A stretch of 64,000 nt of DNA, from the NCBI GenBank assembly GCA_003349885.1, contig QFXC01000002.1:230430-294429 (forward strand). Reading direction: 5' to 3'. Below the pieces are notes generated by a model. That model ran no database searches, was not told where the DNA came from, and saw only the letters and a program-made list of their open reading frames with translations. A program made the translations under genes and the position numbers. Positions 28,342 through 38,284 of this stretch are shown piece after piece (the first letter of the stretch is position 1; each line of letters opens with the position of its first letter). This DNA comes from an endosymbiont of Galathealinum brachiosum (GTDB lineage Bacteria; Pseudomonadota; Gammaproteobacteria; SZUA-229).

Positions 28342-29677
28342 CGGTTAAATCTCTTTTAATAACAGTTTCTACTTCGGGGGGCTTCATCAGTGGAGCACTA
28401 TCTGTGACACCACCAGGGTGTAATCCCGGGAATTCAGATTGCGCCCATTTCAACAATTTTACTGATGGACTATTTAATAGTAATTTTGCCATAGGGTGAC
28501 GCCAGACAATTTGATCTACCAGGTCATTTGGTTTGTAAAGCTGATCAGCAATACCATTAGCATCTATATCAAATGCAACATTATCACTCCAGTAATTACC
28601 CACACCCTCTTTTGACCATTCTATATATCGTGTACCCACATATTTTACCTGAGTACGATTATTTATAAATGAATTTGAATATATTTCATTTTTCTGTGAC
28701 CCAGCGGTAAAATGAACACCAATTTCACAGCCTTCAAATGAATTATTATTTATTTTATTATAATTCGCGTTATAGATAAAAACGCACTTCTTTGCTCCAC
28801 CAGAAACACGATTATCTTTAATGGTTGAGTAATTAGTGAAATTAAAAAAAAGACCACGCTCATGATCACCAATCGACTGATTGCCACTTGCCACAATACG
28901 ATCAGAAAACATTAATGCGAAACCAACATGGTTATTAATGGATATATTGTTTTTTACTTCGCTATCAAGGGTATACATATAATGAATAGCGAACCTTAAA
29001 TCTCTGAATCGATTTCCTTCAAAGATATTTTTTTTACTGTAATTTACAAAAATACCGTCACGGCCATAACGAATATCATTATTTTTCACAACCGAGCCCG
29101 GTGTCATCCATAAATAAACACCATTACCCCGGTCATTCATTCTATGGAAGGTGCTACCGATAATTGTATTATTACTGACAACTGCCGCGTCAGGGCCTTT
29201 TAGATAAACACCTATTAAATTATTTTCAAGATAATTAGAATCAACAACTGTGCGATCACCCTTGTCGGTGATAAAAATAGCACTATCCTCGGTATCGTAA
29301 TCATTACCGGAGTGCTGAATACTCAAACCTTTTATCAATACATCAGGAGCGGTAACCTTAATGACATGTGATGAACCTTCACCATCAATAATACTTGACC
29401 TGTCACCTGACAGAGTAAGCGTGCGGTGAATATTTATTGAACCTGTATATGTACCCGAAGACAGAATAAGTGCATCACCGGGTTTTGCTAAATCGATGGC
29501 CTTCTGCAATACACCATGTCCGGGTGACACCTGTATTTCTTTAGCCTGAGTTGTATAAGAAAAAAAGAATAGAACGAGTAATAAAACACCCGCCAGTCTG
29601 TTAAAAAAAACAGAGCTGGCCGATGAGTTATTAACGTGTTGATTGAACTGCAACGCTTTAACCTTATGCAGGCTCAA
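28316..29677 (-). CDS. nosD: NosD, periplasmic beta-helix maturation protein
   Basis: This is NosD, 453 residues, a periplasmic right-handed beta-helix protein that works with NosFY in CuZ assembly. A signal sequence ([18 protein letters not shown]) is followed by [19 protein letters not shown] and many PbH1/CASH repeats with Asn ladders (e.g. [28 protein letters not shown]). No ATG lies at the front; a TTG 14 nt inside the nosZ 3' end is the longest choice, and another TTG eight codons later is possible, so the exact start is uncertain. Confidence 0.92.
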   Translation of the reverse strand: MSLHKVKALQFNQHVNNSSASSVFFNRLAGVLLLVLFFFSYTTQAKEIQVSPGHGVLQKAIDLAKPGDALILSSGTYTGSINIHRTLTLSGDRSSIIDGEGSSHVIKVTAPDVLIKGLSIQHSGNDYDTEDSAIFITDKGDRTVVDSNYLENNLIGVYLKGPDAAVVSNNTIIGSTFHRMNDRGNGVYLWMTPGSVVKNNDIRYGRDGIFVNYSKKNIFEGNRFRDLRFAIHYMYTLDSEVKNNISINNHVGFALMFSDRIVASGNQSIGDHERGLFFNFTNYSTIKDNRVSGGAKKCVFIYNANYNKINNNSFEGCEIGVHFTAGSQKNEIYSNSFINNRTQVKYVGTRYIEWSKEGVGNYWSDNVAFDIDANGIADQLYKPNDLVDQIVWRHPMAKLLLNSPSVKLLKWAQSEFPGLHPGGVTDSAPLMKPPEVETVIKRDLTDGYVKFSQ

Positions 29678-31595
29678 CCATCATACGGCCACGCATTTCC
29701 ATATGTAATGCATGACAGAACCACTGACAATAGAACCAGTGAACACCCGGGCGGTCAGCCGTAAAGGTGATTGATGATGTCTGCTGGGGCCCGACTTCCA
29801 TCGCCACACCATAATTTGCTACGGTAAAACCGTGAGTCAGATCATCAATCGCATCACTATTACTAACATAAACCGTCACTTCATCACCTTGCTTAACGGT
29901 GAATTTTTCCATACTGAAGTTTGGTGCAATAGACCACATATAAATGCGAACCTTCTTACCCTCACGTACTATTTTGGAATCAACACCCAGCTCAACACCA
30001 TCTTTCTTCGCCTGAGCACTGGCTTCTGCCCACATTGGGTCACCCTTGGTCCATAATGAATCAGGGTTAACAATGTCATTACGCACAATGATTACATCAT
30101 GTGGTTCAGCATAAGTTGGACCGTCGTGTACCACTTTCATCTTCTTACCAGTAATATCGATAAGCTGTTCATTCTCAGGTTTTAATGGACCCACATTAAT
30201 GAATCGATCTTTAGAGAATTTATTAAGCGACACAAGCCATTTACCATCTGCATCTTTGGTTTCACCCATAGACGTATGATTATGACCCGGCTGATAATGC
30301 ACATCGATTTTTTCAAGAATTGGATTAACTTTCTTACCATTGTAAGCATCAATCGCTTTCTGAATATTCCATTTAACCGCCTGGCTATCAAGGAATAAAG
30401 TAGTAAAGGCATTACCCTTACCATCGAATGCTGTATGCAAGGGACCTAAACCTAATTCTGGCTCTGCTACAACTGTGTCACGTGGTTTGATTTTGTCTTT
30501 GAACAGATCAGGTAGACGTCGAACATCAATAACCGTAACCGTTGGTGATAATTTACCATTGAATACAACATGCTTGCCATCAGGTGCTGTATTACAACCG
30601 TGAGGACTGTTAGGAACAGGAATATAACGTGTATATTTTGAACCCTTACGACCATCAATAACTGGCACGCCTTTAATGCGTTTAAAGTCACCTGTTTTAA
30701 CCGCTTTTTCAATTGCTTTAATATCAAAAACAACCGCCCAGTCACGTTCATTCGACATCATGCCACCGGCATTAATCGCTTCTTCACTGTTGTAACAGGT
30801 AGAAAACGCATATAGACCCTGATAATCCGCATCACAGTTATCCAGATTACCATCAACCATAACCTGCCATTTAACTTCCATTTCATCGCCATCAATTGCT
30901 GAGAAAATAGCGTGATACTTTTCAGGCTCATCAAGAATAGAACCATCATTAGGAAGTGGTACACGGTGCTCACCATTAGCAAATACATAACCAGTACGCG
31001 GGTATTTCTGTGGACGCAGACCATGAATATCAGATGCATTAGGAATTTCAATGATCTTGTCACACTTCATCACATCACAACGTACACGTGCAACACGAGT
31101 ATTCGCTTTATCGTTCATGAAAAGGTAACGACCATCATAGGTACCGTCTGTAAATGACATATGAGGATGGTGTAAATCACCATTTAACCAGACGCCGCCA
31201 CGGTTTCCAGAATCAAGGAACTCTTTCGTTTCTGGTAATAAACCATCACGTAGAATCTTACGACTCTCATTGGTATCACCCCAACCAGAAGCACTGCATC
31301 GATTAAATACAGGTACACGCATTAACTCACGCATAGAAGGCATACCTAAAATACGCAGCTCACCCGCCTGACCACTACTCCAGAAACCGTAATACTCATC
31401 CAGATCACCAGGACCCACATGTGCACTATTTTTTGACGCTGCAATTGCGGCTTTAGGTGTCATTACACCTGCACCAGTAAGACCGGCAAAACCAGCCAAC
31501 GCAGCTAATTTAACTGAACTACCTAGTAGCTGACGTCGGCTACGCCCGACCTCTTCGAGTTGTTCATTTTCCGGATTATCTTTTTTAATAGCCAT
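29664..31595 (-). CDS. nosZ: nitrous oxide reductase NosZ, clade I (Tat-exported)
   Basis: This is N2O reductase, reducing N2O to N2 in the periplasm. I use the ATG of [11 protein letters not shown] (643 residues) because AGGAGA lies just upstream; the longer frame (five more codons) would overlap that site. It has the Tat motif [11 protein letters not shown], typical of clade I. The seven-bladed propeller holds CuZ His motifs such as LHHPHM and GHNHTS. The C-terminal cupredoxin has the CuA motif [14 protein letters not shown]. It follows nosR and precedes nosD. Confidence 0.97.
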   Translation of the reverse strand: MAIKKDNPENEQLEEVGRSRRQLLGSSVKLAALAGFAGLTGAGVMTPKAAIAASKNSAHVGPGDLDEYYGFWSSGQAGELRILGMPSMRELMRVPVFNRCSASGWGDTNESRKILRDGLLPETKEFLDSGNRGGVWLNGDLHHPHMSFTDGTYDGRYLFMNDKANTRVARVRCDVMKCDKIIEIPNASDIHGLRPQKYPRTGYVFANGEHRVPLPNDGSILDEPEKYHAIFSAIDGDEMEVKWQVMVDGNLDNCDADYQGLYAFSTCYNSEEAINAGGMMSNERDWAVVFDIKAIEKAVKTGDFKRIKGVPVIDGRKGSKYTRYIPVPNSPHGCNTAPDGKHVVFNGKLSPTVTVIDVRRLPDLFKDKIKPRDTVVAEPELGLGPLHTAFDGKGNAFTTLFLDSQAVKWNIQKAIDAYNGKKVNPILEKIDVHYQPGHNHTSMGETKDADGKWLVSLNKFSKDRFINVGPLKPENEQLIDITGKKMKVVHDGPTYAEPHDVIIVRNDIVNPDSLWTKGDPMWAEASAQAKKDGVELGVDSKIVREGKKVRIYMWSIAPNFSMEKFTVKQGDEVTVYVSNSDAIDDLTHGFTVANYGVAMEVGPQQTSSITFTADRPGVHWFYCQWFCHALHMEMRGRMMVEPA

Positions 31596-31702
31596 TACTT
31601 TTCTCCTCATATGCCTTTGGTTAATCAGGCGAAATTTTCACTCTGATTATCCAGAGCATTAATTATTACTTCTTATTTTTTTACTTTTTCTTAACTTACT
31701 TT

Positions 31703-33874
31703 TTACTTCTCCAGCTCTATAGAAATGGCAGAACCATTTTTTCCTTTAACTGATGCAGGGTTTACACTTCTACGTTCTTTTTTCAGGCGTTTCTGTATCA
31801 TTACCGGACAGGCATGGTCGTCAGAATAAAGCACCTGACAATGCAGACAGTAAAGACACTCATTCACATCAATGTCACCTTCAGGGTGTATCGCCTGAAC
31901 CATGCACTCATTGCTGCAACGCTGACAGGGGCTGCCACATTCCTTATAACGTTTAAGCCACGAGAACATGCGCATTTTTCCGGGAATCGCCAGTGCCGCA
32001 CCCAGTGGGCATAAATAACGACAGTAAAAACGTTCAATGAAAATACCCGGCAGTAATACAGCCAGTGCAAAAATCACATAAGGCCATTCACGCACAAATT
32101 TCAGAATGATTGTTGTTTTGAAAGGCTCCACTTCTGCCAGACGCTCAGCCCATTCAAGGGAATAAAGTGAAAGACCAAACAAACCGAGAAATATTAAATA
32201 TTTAAATGTCCAGACACGCTCATGAACTGCCCAGGGCACAGAGATCTGCTTAATTTTGAACGCTTTGGCTATTTTATTAAGTAGTTCCTGCATGGCTCCA
32301 AATGGGCATAACCAGCCACAATAAGCGCCACGCCCCCAGAAAAGCAGCGATGCAGCAACAGAAGCCCATAAGATAAAGATCAATGGCTCCATCAGAAAAT
32401 AGGTCCAGTCAAAACCACTGACCAGCGCATTAAACATGGCAAGAATATTAACCACGGATAGCTGGGCGTTGAAATACCAGCCAATACCAAACAGAGTGAA
32501 TATCAAAAAACCAATTCTAACTTGCTCGGTTAGTTTGGGTCTTTTAACCAGCCAGTTCTGAAAGAAGAATATAAGTGTAAGAACAAACAGTGCAAGACCC
32601 AGAACAATAACTTCGCCAGTTTTTAACTCCCACATCTTCACCCAGATTAGCTGTGACTTATTACTTTCTGCCACATCAGCTACAGGCGCTATTTCAGGCT
32701 CAGTAATAATTAAATATTTATCCGGTGTTTTATAATTAAGATCAAAAGTTAGAAAAATCTTTTTGATAGGACCAATATTTCTACCGACTAGCAATTCCAG
32801 TTTCCAGGCATCAGCACCTTTAAACTTTAAGTCAGCAGGTGTTCTGAACAAATCAACATCTTTCAGATCTGGAGAACCATCAGCTGCAATTGAACGCAGA
32901 CGTTTATGATATCTATCATGGAAACGAATAGACGTATCACCCTGAATTATCTGGAAACGATCAAAAATACCACCCCGAACATAACCGGAACCTTTGAATG
33001 AGAAACGACCGTCACCCGCCAGCATAATAGCCTGCTCACCCGGCTTTAATTTCTTCAGAAGATTTTTGTATTCATTTTCACCCAGCAGGCTTTTACCTAT
33101 ACTGGGAATAGACACAACCGCTGCATACAGCTCAATAAAGACTTCTTCACTTTCCCCTTCTTCCGGAAAATCAAGAACAAGCGGTTTACCGCTATCTTTA
33201 AAAGCCTGATTAATCTGTCCAACGGTCAGTTTTAAACTGCTAACCGAACCTTCATCCACCAGGTTCTGCCAGTTTTTAGTGATACTTATATCAGGATTAA
33301 CTGAAGCTACTGGCCCTGCTTTCTTTATTACAGCCTCAAGCCCTGACAAACCATAATTTCTGGCAACCTTAATTGATCCCCTTAATATGTTGTCATCCAT
33401 CACCATTACGGTCACTGTCGCTCCGGATACAATATCAATTTCATGGTCCTGCGTACCACGAACCAGCTTGCCTACATCTAGCCCTTCATACTCTGTTAGT
33501 ACCTCAGTGATTTTACTTTCTGGAATACCAATCAGAACAATCGGCTCATGGTGTTCAACCAGTAATACTTTTTTGATAATACCCTGCATATCCAGAGCGA
33601 CAAGTTGATGTATCGGCTTGCCTGAATAACCCGTGGAATTTTCATAGTCAGATGTCAGGAAAACAAATCCGAGTTGTTTGCCATCTTTATAAGCAGGCGC
33701 TACTACAGGATCCCCTGTCGGTGAACCTAATTTATTCGCACCAGGGTATATATCCTGAGTTTTAATAACATCAAGAAAACGGCTTAACTCTGAATTTGCC
33801 TGTACAGCACTTATGGGTAAGCACTGTAACAAAAAGAGTAAAAATAGTAATTTCAAAGTGTTACGATAACCCAT
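31703..33874 (-). CDS. nosR: NosR, FMN-binding and iron-sulfur membrane protein
   Basis: This is NosR, needed for nosZ expression and N2O reductase activity. I choose the ATG of MGYRNTLKLLF (723 residues), which starts a clean signal peptide; a TTG 12 codons upstream is an alternative. It has a periplasmic FMN-binding domain with SGATVTVMV, five or so helices, two CxxxCP motifs (CGWLCPFG, CRYLCPLG) and a C-terminal ferredoxin domain (CGSPCQRCSNEC, CLYCLHCQVLY). It is the first gene of the nos operon; an FNR/DNR-like site lies upstream. Confidence 0.95.
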   Translation of the reverse strand: MGYRNTLKLLFLLFLLQCLPISAVQANSELSRFLDVIKTQDIYPGANKLGSPTGDPVVAPAYKDGKQLGFVFLTSDYENSTGYSGKPIHQLVALDMQGIIKKVLLVEHHEPIVLIGIPESKITEVLTEYEGLDVGKLVRGTQDHEIDIVSGATVTVMVMDDNILRGSIKVARNYGLSGLEAVIKKAGPVASVNPDISITKNWQNLVDEGSVSSLKLTVGQINQAFKDSGKPLVLDFPEEGESEEVFIELYAAVVSIPSIGKSLLGENEYKNLLKKLKPGEQAIMLAGDGRFSFKGSGYVRGGIFDRFQIIQGDTSIRFHDRYHKRLRSIAADGSPDLKDVDLFRTPADLKFKGADAWKLELLVGRNIGPIKKIFLTFDLNYKTPDKYLIITEPEIAPVADVAESNKSQLIWVKMWELKTGEVIVLGLALFVLTLIFFFQNWLVKRPKLTEQVRIGFLIFTLFGIGWYFNAQLSVVNILAMFNALVSGFDWTYFLMEPLIFILWASVAASLLFWGRGAYCGWLCPFGAMQELLNKIAKAFKIKQISVPWAVHERVWTFKYLIFLGLFGLSLYSLEWAERLAEVEPFKTTIILKFVREWPYVIFALAVLLPGIFIERFYCRYLCPLGAALAIPGKMRMFSWLKRYKECGSPCQRCSNECMVQAIHPEGDIDVNECLYCLHCQVLYSDDHACPVMIQKRLKKERRSVNPASVKGKNGSAISIELEK

Positions 33875-34030
33875 AAGTTGGATTACCCCTTTGTCTAATA
33901 TATGCAGCAAGTGCGTTTAACTCCTGAAAACATTTAATCGTTTTTATTGCATAAAACTAACGGCAATATTGGGGGGCACGTTCTGTGTTATATACTGTAG
34001 CGTATTGTGCGACATTTTGTCACAGCTTAA

Positions 34031-34044
34031 ATGACATAGGTCAA
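34031..34044. promoter_or_regulatory. FNR/DNR-family binding site between nosR and the ferritin-like gene
   Basis: TTGAC-N4-GTCAT on the minus strand (ATGAC-N4-GTCAA on plus) matches the palindromic CRP/FNR-family consensus used by FNR, DNR and NnrR at 4 of 5 inverted positions. It lies about 160 nt before the nosR ATG and 4 nt before the start of the plus-strand gene. It could activate nosR and block the other gene. Confidence 0.6.
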
Positions 34045-34048
34045 GTCA

Positions 34049-35035
34049 ATGTCAGAATTTAAGCGTAAATTAAACGACTCGAAGGAGTCTTCACAAAATA
34101 TGTTATCAACAAATGTAAAAACCACCAGTGATTTAATGAGCATTGCGCTGCAAGCCGAGCGTGAAGCTATTCGTCGTTATACCCAGCTTGCCGAATCAAT
34201 GCACAAAGGCAGTAATGAATGTGCGGCGGCTCTGTTTGAACGCATGGTAACTGAAGAAGTGGAACATGAGCGCCTGCTACTGGAATGGATGAATAAAGAA
34301 GGCATCAGCGAAAACCCGGAGATCGAACCCATTGTATGGAAAGACCCGCATGTTTCCACTGTTTATAATGACGAAGCCTACGACCCTTACTACAGCACAC
34401 CTTATAAAGCATTAGCGTTTGCTGTGCATAACGAAGAGATAGCCTTTCGTTTTTATACACACGTTGAAGCCAACTCTGAAAATAAAGCCGTTCGTAAATA
34501 TGCTGAAGTACTGGCCCGTGAAGAACTGGGACACGCCGCCCTGCTTAGAGCCGAGCGCAGACTGGCTTTTCATAAAGAGCGAGAATCGAATAAAGAAAGC
34601 CCAAGACTGGATCCTGAATTAATTCAAAACCAGTCAGATCTGTTAGCCGCTGCGATTCATATAGATCGTTATTTAGAAAGCCAGATGTTGATAGTGACAG
34701 AAAACAAGCCGCAGATTGAGGCGCTTATAAAAGAAACGAATCAGCAAATAAGCATCAATGAAAAAACACTAAGCAATCAAATGCCACCGGGTGAAGAAAT
34801 TGTAAAAAACCTTGAGCAACTTAAAGCTAATCATCCCGAAATGAATGAGCGACTTGGTAACCCTGAACTTGAATTGCAACGATTATGGTCGTGCTGTGAC
34901 CGCAGTTTTGCTTTCTATGATGCAATTGTCGAAACAACCACTGATGAAGCGGTTATGCTGACAGCACAAAACCTCACATCAAACGCACTTGATCGAATTG
35001 GTGTTTTGAAAGAAGCTTTTGGTGACTCTGATTAA
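34049..35035 (+). CDS. double ferritin-like (rubrerythrin/erythrin-type) diiron protein
   Basis: This is a 328-residue cytoplasmic protein with two ferritin-like helical units. Unit 1 has LQAEREAIRRYTQLAE and VTEEVEHERLL. Unit 2 has AVHNEEIAFRFYTHVEAN and LAREELGHAALLRAE. Each supplies E...ExxH ligands of a diiron centre. A C-terminal helical region of about 130 residues has no obvious motif. There is no rubredoxin Cys domain, so it is not a classical rubrerythrin; peroxide or oxygen scavenging is inferred. It is divergent from nosR, with a shared upstream region. Confidence 0.82.
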   Translation: MSEFKRKLNDSKESSQNMLSTNVKTTSDLMSIALQAEREAIRRYTQLAESMHKGSNECAAALFERMVTEEVEHERLLLEWMNKEGISENPEIEPIVWKDPHVSTVYNDEAYDPYYSTPYKALAFAVHNEEIAFRFYTHVEANSENKAVRKYAEVLAREELGHAALLRAERRLAFHKERESNKESPRLDPELIQNQSDLLAAAIHIDRYLESQMLIVTENKPQIEALIKETNQQISINEKTLSNQMPPGEEIVKNLEQLKANHPEMNERLGNPELELQRLWSCCDRSFAFYDAIVETTTDEAVMLTAQNLTSNALDRIGVLKEAFGDSD

Positions 35036-35055
35036 TAGACCTGATCAGAGATAAA

Positions 35056-35709
35056 CTAAGACTTAAATCTGCTAACCAACCTGTATCCCAACAGAACACT
35101 TAAAATAACCAGCATTATACCCGGCACAAGAAAATCAGCTTTAACCATCATAAAATAATGTAAGAGCGCCAGAACTGATACGGGGTAGACAACTTTATGT
35201 AAACGCCCCCAGTTTTTCTTCAGACGTTTCATCATGCCTGCTGTAGACGTTACAGCCAGTGGCACTAATAATAAATAACAGATAAATCCAATACTAATAA
35301 ATGGGCGCTTAATTATATCTTTAACTATATCCTGAACATTAAAAAACTGCTCAAACCAGATATAACCAAGAAAGTGCATACTTACGTAAAAGAATGCAAA
35401 TAGCCCCATCATTCTGCGATAACGAATAAGCCAGACCTGATTAAACACTTTACGGGCCGGACTAATGAACAAACCTGTCAGTAAAAAATAAATACCCCAG
35501 TCACCCAGAGTGCGAATCATTTCTTCAACAGGATTGGGACCCAGATTATTATTTAAGGCATTCATCATTAATAGAGCGAATGGCATTAGACACAGGATAA
35601 AAACCAGAGGTTTTACAAAAAGTCTTAAGTCAAAATTCTTTAAACTGGAAAAAAACGATAATTCTGCATTCATACTATTTACTGTCACTTCCTTACACCA
35701 AACCCTCAT
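35056..35709 (-). CDS. msrQ: MsrQ, heme-binding membrane subunit of methionine sulfoxide reductase
   Basis: This is MsrQ (YedZ), the heme b membrane partner that passes electrons to MsrP. It is 217 residues with about six helices. The FeTn-type core has GDWGIYFLLTGLFISPARK, YRRMMGLFAFFYVSMHFLGY and WGRLHKVVYPVSVLALLHYF with the conserved His residues. The msrP gene lies directly upstream, 51 nt away, with a GACTTAC repeat between. The ATG used gives a polar N-terminus; an internal ATG 12 codons later is an alternative. Confidence 0.93.
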   Translation of the reverse strand: MRVWCKEVTVNSMNAELSFFSSLKNFDLRLFVKPLVFILCLMPFALLMMNALNNNLGPNPVEEMIRTLGDWGIYFLLTGLFISPARKVFNQVWLIRYRRMMGLFAFFYVSMHFLGYIWFEQFFNVQDIVKDIIKRPFISIGFICYLLLVPLAVTSTAGMMKRLKKNWGRLHKVVYPVSVLALLHYFMMVKADFLVPGIMLVILSVLLGYRLVSRFKS

Positions 35710-35736
35710 TCTGTTTAGAATGGTTTTTAATCTTTT

Positions 35737-35754
35737 GACTTACGACTTACGACT
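35737..35754. repeat. GACTTAC heptamer tandem repeat after msrP
   Basis: Two and a half copies of GACTTAC, preceded by the same CTTTT context as the copy after nosY. It ends 6 nt from the msrP stop codon and lies in the msrP-msrQ gap, upstream of the msrQ start. Confidence 0.85.
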
Positions 35755-35760
35755 AATATT

Positions 35761-36738
35761 TTAAAAATATTTCGTTAAGTCCATATCTTTATAAAGATGC
35801 GCAACCTGCTCGCCATAACCATTAAATAACCGGGTTTTCGTTTTTGGTTCCCAGAAATTTGAACCCAACGCACGTTCTGTCGCCTGACTCCATCGAGGAT
35901 GATCTACATCTGGATTCACATTGGAATAAAAACCATACTCCTTAGGGCCGGTCACATTCCAGGTGCAGACAGGCTCATGTTCCATAAATTTAATTTTTAC
36001 AATGGATTTAATATTTTTGAAACCATATTTCCAGGGCACAACCAGTCGAATTGGGGCGCCATTTTGATTAGGCATATCACGACCATAAATACCCGTTGCC
36101 ATAAAACATAATGGATTCATAGCTTCGTCTATTCTTAAACCATCACGATATGGCCAGTCTAGAACCCTTCGTACCTGACCAGGCATTTGTTTCGGGTCAT
36201 ACAAGGTTTCAAATTGAACATATTTAGCTTTAGACGTTGGTTCAAATCGTTTCAACATATCCGCCAGTGAAAAGCCAACCCAGGGCACAGTCATAGACCA
36301 GGCTTCTACACATCTAAATCGATAAATGCGCTCTTCTACCTGTGCATGTTTTAAAATATCTTCTAAATGAAAAGTACCTGTTTTACTGGCTTCACCTTCA
36401 ACAGTAATTGACCAGGGGTCTGTTTTAAAGTTGACTGCTTTCTTTGCCGGGTCTTTTTTACCCGTACCAAATTCATAATAATTATTATAAGTAGTCGCAT
36501 CTTTAAACGAGGTGAGATTTTCACCTTTTCCATATGCAGTTTTTTTTAAACCGGGATAGTCATTTCCATAATCAGATGACTTTGCAGATGCGGGCAAACT
36601 TAAACCACCGGCCCATGCAGCACTAACCAGAATGCCCGATTTTTTAATAAAATCCCGGCGGTTTAGATAATCAGTTTCAGTGGTAATTTCAGACGATTTG
36701 ATATCCTGCTTCGAAGCAGATTTAATAATTATACTCAT
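35761..36738 (-). CDS. msrP: MsrP, periplasmic molybdopterin methionine sulfoxide reductase
   Basis: This is MsrP (YedY), 325 residues, which reduces oxidised methionines in periplasmic proteins. The Tat motif NRRDFIKKSG lies about 25 residues in, after a longer than usual N-terminal extension. The molybdenum-ligating Cys is in YRFRCVEAWSMTVPWVG. NGAPIRLVVPWKYGFKNIKSI and the C-terminal NGYGEQVAHLYKDMDLTKYF are family features. msrQ follows in the same direction. Confidence 0.95.
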   Translation of the reverse strand: MSIIIKSASKQDIKSSEITTETDYLNRRDFIKKSGILVSAAWAGGLSLPASAKSSDYGNDYPGLKKTAYGKGENLTSFKDATTYNNYYEFGTGKKDPAKKAVNFKTDPWSITVEGEASKTGTFHLEDILKHAQVEERIYRFRCVEAWSMTVPWVGFSLADMLKRFEPTSKAKYVQFETLYDPKQMPGQVRRVLDWPYRDGLRIDEAMNPLCFMATGIYGRDMPNQNGAPIRLVVPWKYGFKNIKSIVKIKFMEHEPVCTWNVTGPKEYGFYSNVNPDVDHPRWSQATERALGSNFWEPKTKTRLFNGYGEQVAHLYKDMDLTKYF

Positions 36739-36872
36739 GACACATCACTCTGGGGGGCATTCAATTTTCTGTAATGTACTGACTAGAGTATAGAGTAGAA
36801 GTTCAGATAAAAAATAGTCATATGTCAAAGCAGTGCACCTTAAGCACGTTACCTCTTTTAACTTAAGTTAAT

Positions 36873-36883
36873 GACTTACGACT
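36873..36883. repeat. short GACTTACGACT repeat after dnaQ
   Basis: One and a half GACTTAC heptamers, with a diverged ACTTAAGTTAA copy beside it. Located 7 nt from the dnaQ stop codon, in the same orientation as the copies after nosY and msrP. Confidence 0.7.
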
Positions 36884-36890
36884 ATCTCCT

Positions 36891-37598
36891 CTAAGACTGT
36901 GGTTTGTTCCAGACGCACTCATCCCCCAGCGCACCGAGCCTTTCCTGATGTTTCTCAAGTTCATCAACATTTGCTCTGATAACGTTAATCTGCGGGCGAT
37001 TACTATCAACTCGTTTAATCGGACTCACATTAGCCTGAGAGGTAGCGCCATCTGCCCCACCACCCAAAGCCAGCATCTCCTGGCCACCGGTCATTCTCAG
37101 AAAAACTTCCGCTAGTAATTCAGCATCCAGTAATGCTCCGTGTAACTCACGGCGTGCATTATTTACGTCATAACGTTTACATAATATATCAAGATTATTT
37201 TTCTGCCCCGGGTGTTTCTTACGCGCCATCACCAGACTATCGGTTATACGGGCATGGTCACTGACTTTACCCCAGACCGGATCAAGCATTGCTAATTCAT
37301 GGTCAAGAAAACCAACATCAAATGGTGCATTATGGATAACCAGTTCGGCTCCATTAATGAATTTTATAAAATCTTCGGCTACATCAACAAAACGAGGTTT
37401 ATCAGCCAGAAATTCGGTGCTAATACCATGCACTTCAAATGCACCTTCATCACTTTCACGATCAGGCTGAATATATTGATGGTAAGTATTTTCGGTTATC
37501 TTGCGATTAATAATTTCTACACAACCAATTTCGATTATCCTATGCCCCTGTGATGGCTCTAAACCGGTGGTTTCTGTATCTAATACAATTTGTCTCAT
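36891..37598 (-). CDS. dnaQ: DNA polymerase III epsilon subunit (3'-5' proofreading exonuclease)
   Basis: This is the proofreading subunit, 235 residues. Exo I VLDTETTGLEP, Exo II HNAPFDVGFLDHEL and Exo III HGALLDAELLAEVFL give the DEDDh active site. A C-terminal extension with a polymerase-binding tail follows. It is next to rnhA in the same orientation; dnaQ and rnhA are neighbours in many gammaproteobacteria, often divergent. Here rnhA lies upstream, with a full AGGAGCACC-type repeat element between them. Confidence 0.95.
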   Translation of the reverse strand: MRQIVLDTETTGLEPSQGHRIIEIGCVEIINRKITENTYHQYIQPDRESDEGAFEVHGISTEFLADKPRFVDVAEDFIKFINGAELVIHNAPFDVGFLDHELAMLDPVWGKVSDHARITDSLVMARKKHPGQKNNLDILCKRYDVNNARRELHGALLDAELLAEVFLRMTGGQEMLALGGGADGATSQANVSPIKRVDSNRPQINVIRANVDELEKHQERLGALGDECVWNKPQS

Positions 37599-37614
37599 AT
37601 CTCAAACAATCTCC

Positions 37615-37693
37615 TGTAGGTGCTCCTTCAGGTGCACAATCTGGAAGTAATATAAACTGAAATTACACGTACACCTAACAAGGAGCACCTACA
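37615..37693. repeat. complete AGGAGCACC-type inverted-repeat element between rnhA and dnaQ
   Basis: The left arm GTAGGTGCTCCTTCAGGTGC and the right arm (minus strand) GTAGGTGCTCCTTGTTAGGT are inverted copies about 30 nt apart. Each arm can itself fold (GTGC-CCT/AGG-GCAC). The TAG stop codon of rnhA is inside the right arm (CTG TAG GTG CTC). Confidence 0.8.
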
Positions 37694-38126
37694 GACCATC
37701 TACCCCTTTGTTAGCTAATTCGTCAGCTTTCTCATTACCCTCATGCCCCGAATGCCCCTTAACCCATTGCCAGTCAACCTGATGTTGGTTTCTTGCCTGA
37801 TCAAGACGCTTCCACAGATCTACATTTTTAACCGGTTTTTTAGCAGCGGTTTTCCATCCTCTGGCTTTCCAGTTATCAATCCAGTCAGTGATGCCCTGCA
37901 TCACATATTTAGAGTCGGTATATAACACCAGTTCACAAGGGCGGTTTAATGACTCAAGCCCCATAATAGCCGCCATTAACTCCATACGATTATTGGTTGT
38001 ATTTTCTTCACCACCGCAGAGCTCTTTATCATGCTCACCAAATCGTAACCAGACACCCCAACCTCCCGGCCCCGGATTACCTCGACATGCACCATCTGTA
38101 TATAATTTAACTTTTTCATTATTCAT
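37689..38126 (-). CDS. rnhA: ribonuclease HI
   Basis: This is RNase HI, 145 residues, removing RNA from RNA-DNA hybrids. The catalytic set is present: Asp in [17 protein letters not shown], Glu in NRMELMAAI, Asp in [12 protein letters not shown], His in [17 protein letters not shown] and the final Asp in the same segment. Its stop codon TAG is contributed by the end of an intergenic repeat, so the natural C-terminus may have been shortened or altered by repeat insertion; the protein still ends at about the usual place. Confidence 0.95.
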   Translation of the reverse strand: MNNEKVKLYTDGACRGNPGPGGWGVWLRFGEHDKELCGGEENTTNNRMELMAAIMGLESLNRPCELVLYTDSKYVMQGITDWIDNWKARGWKTAAKKPVKNVDLWKRLDQARNQHQVDWQWVKGHSGHEGNEKADELANKGVDGL

Positions 38127-38284
38127 GCGGCATGATACTACCTGAAATGGTATTTAATTAAAGCTGAAAAAACGTTTTCACAGGGTTTTAATTGAGAAAT
38201 AGTTCAAGCAAAAAGACGGGTAATGATTTACACTTTGTCTACTCGATTTTATATTGACCACATACATTAAAAAAAGAAGATAAC

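Noticed and set aside
34008..34022. Second CRP/FNR-like palindrome (GACATTTTGTC) beside the FNR-like box
   Set aside because: The outer half-sites are out of register by one base, so the match to the consensus is weak.
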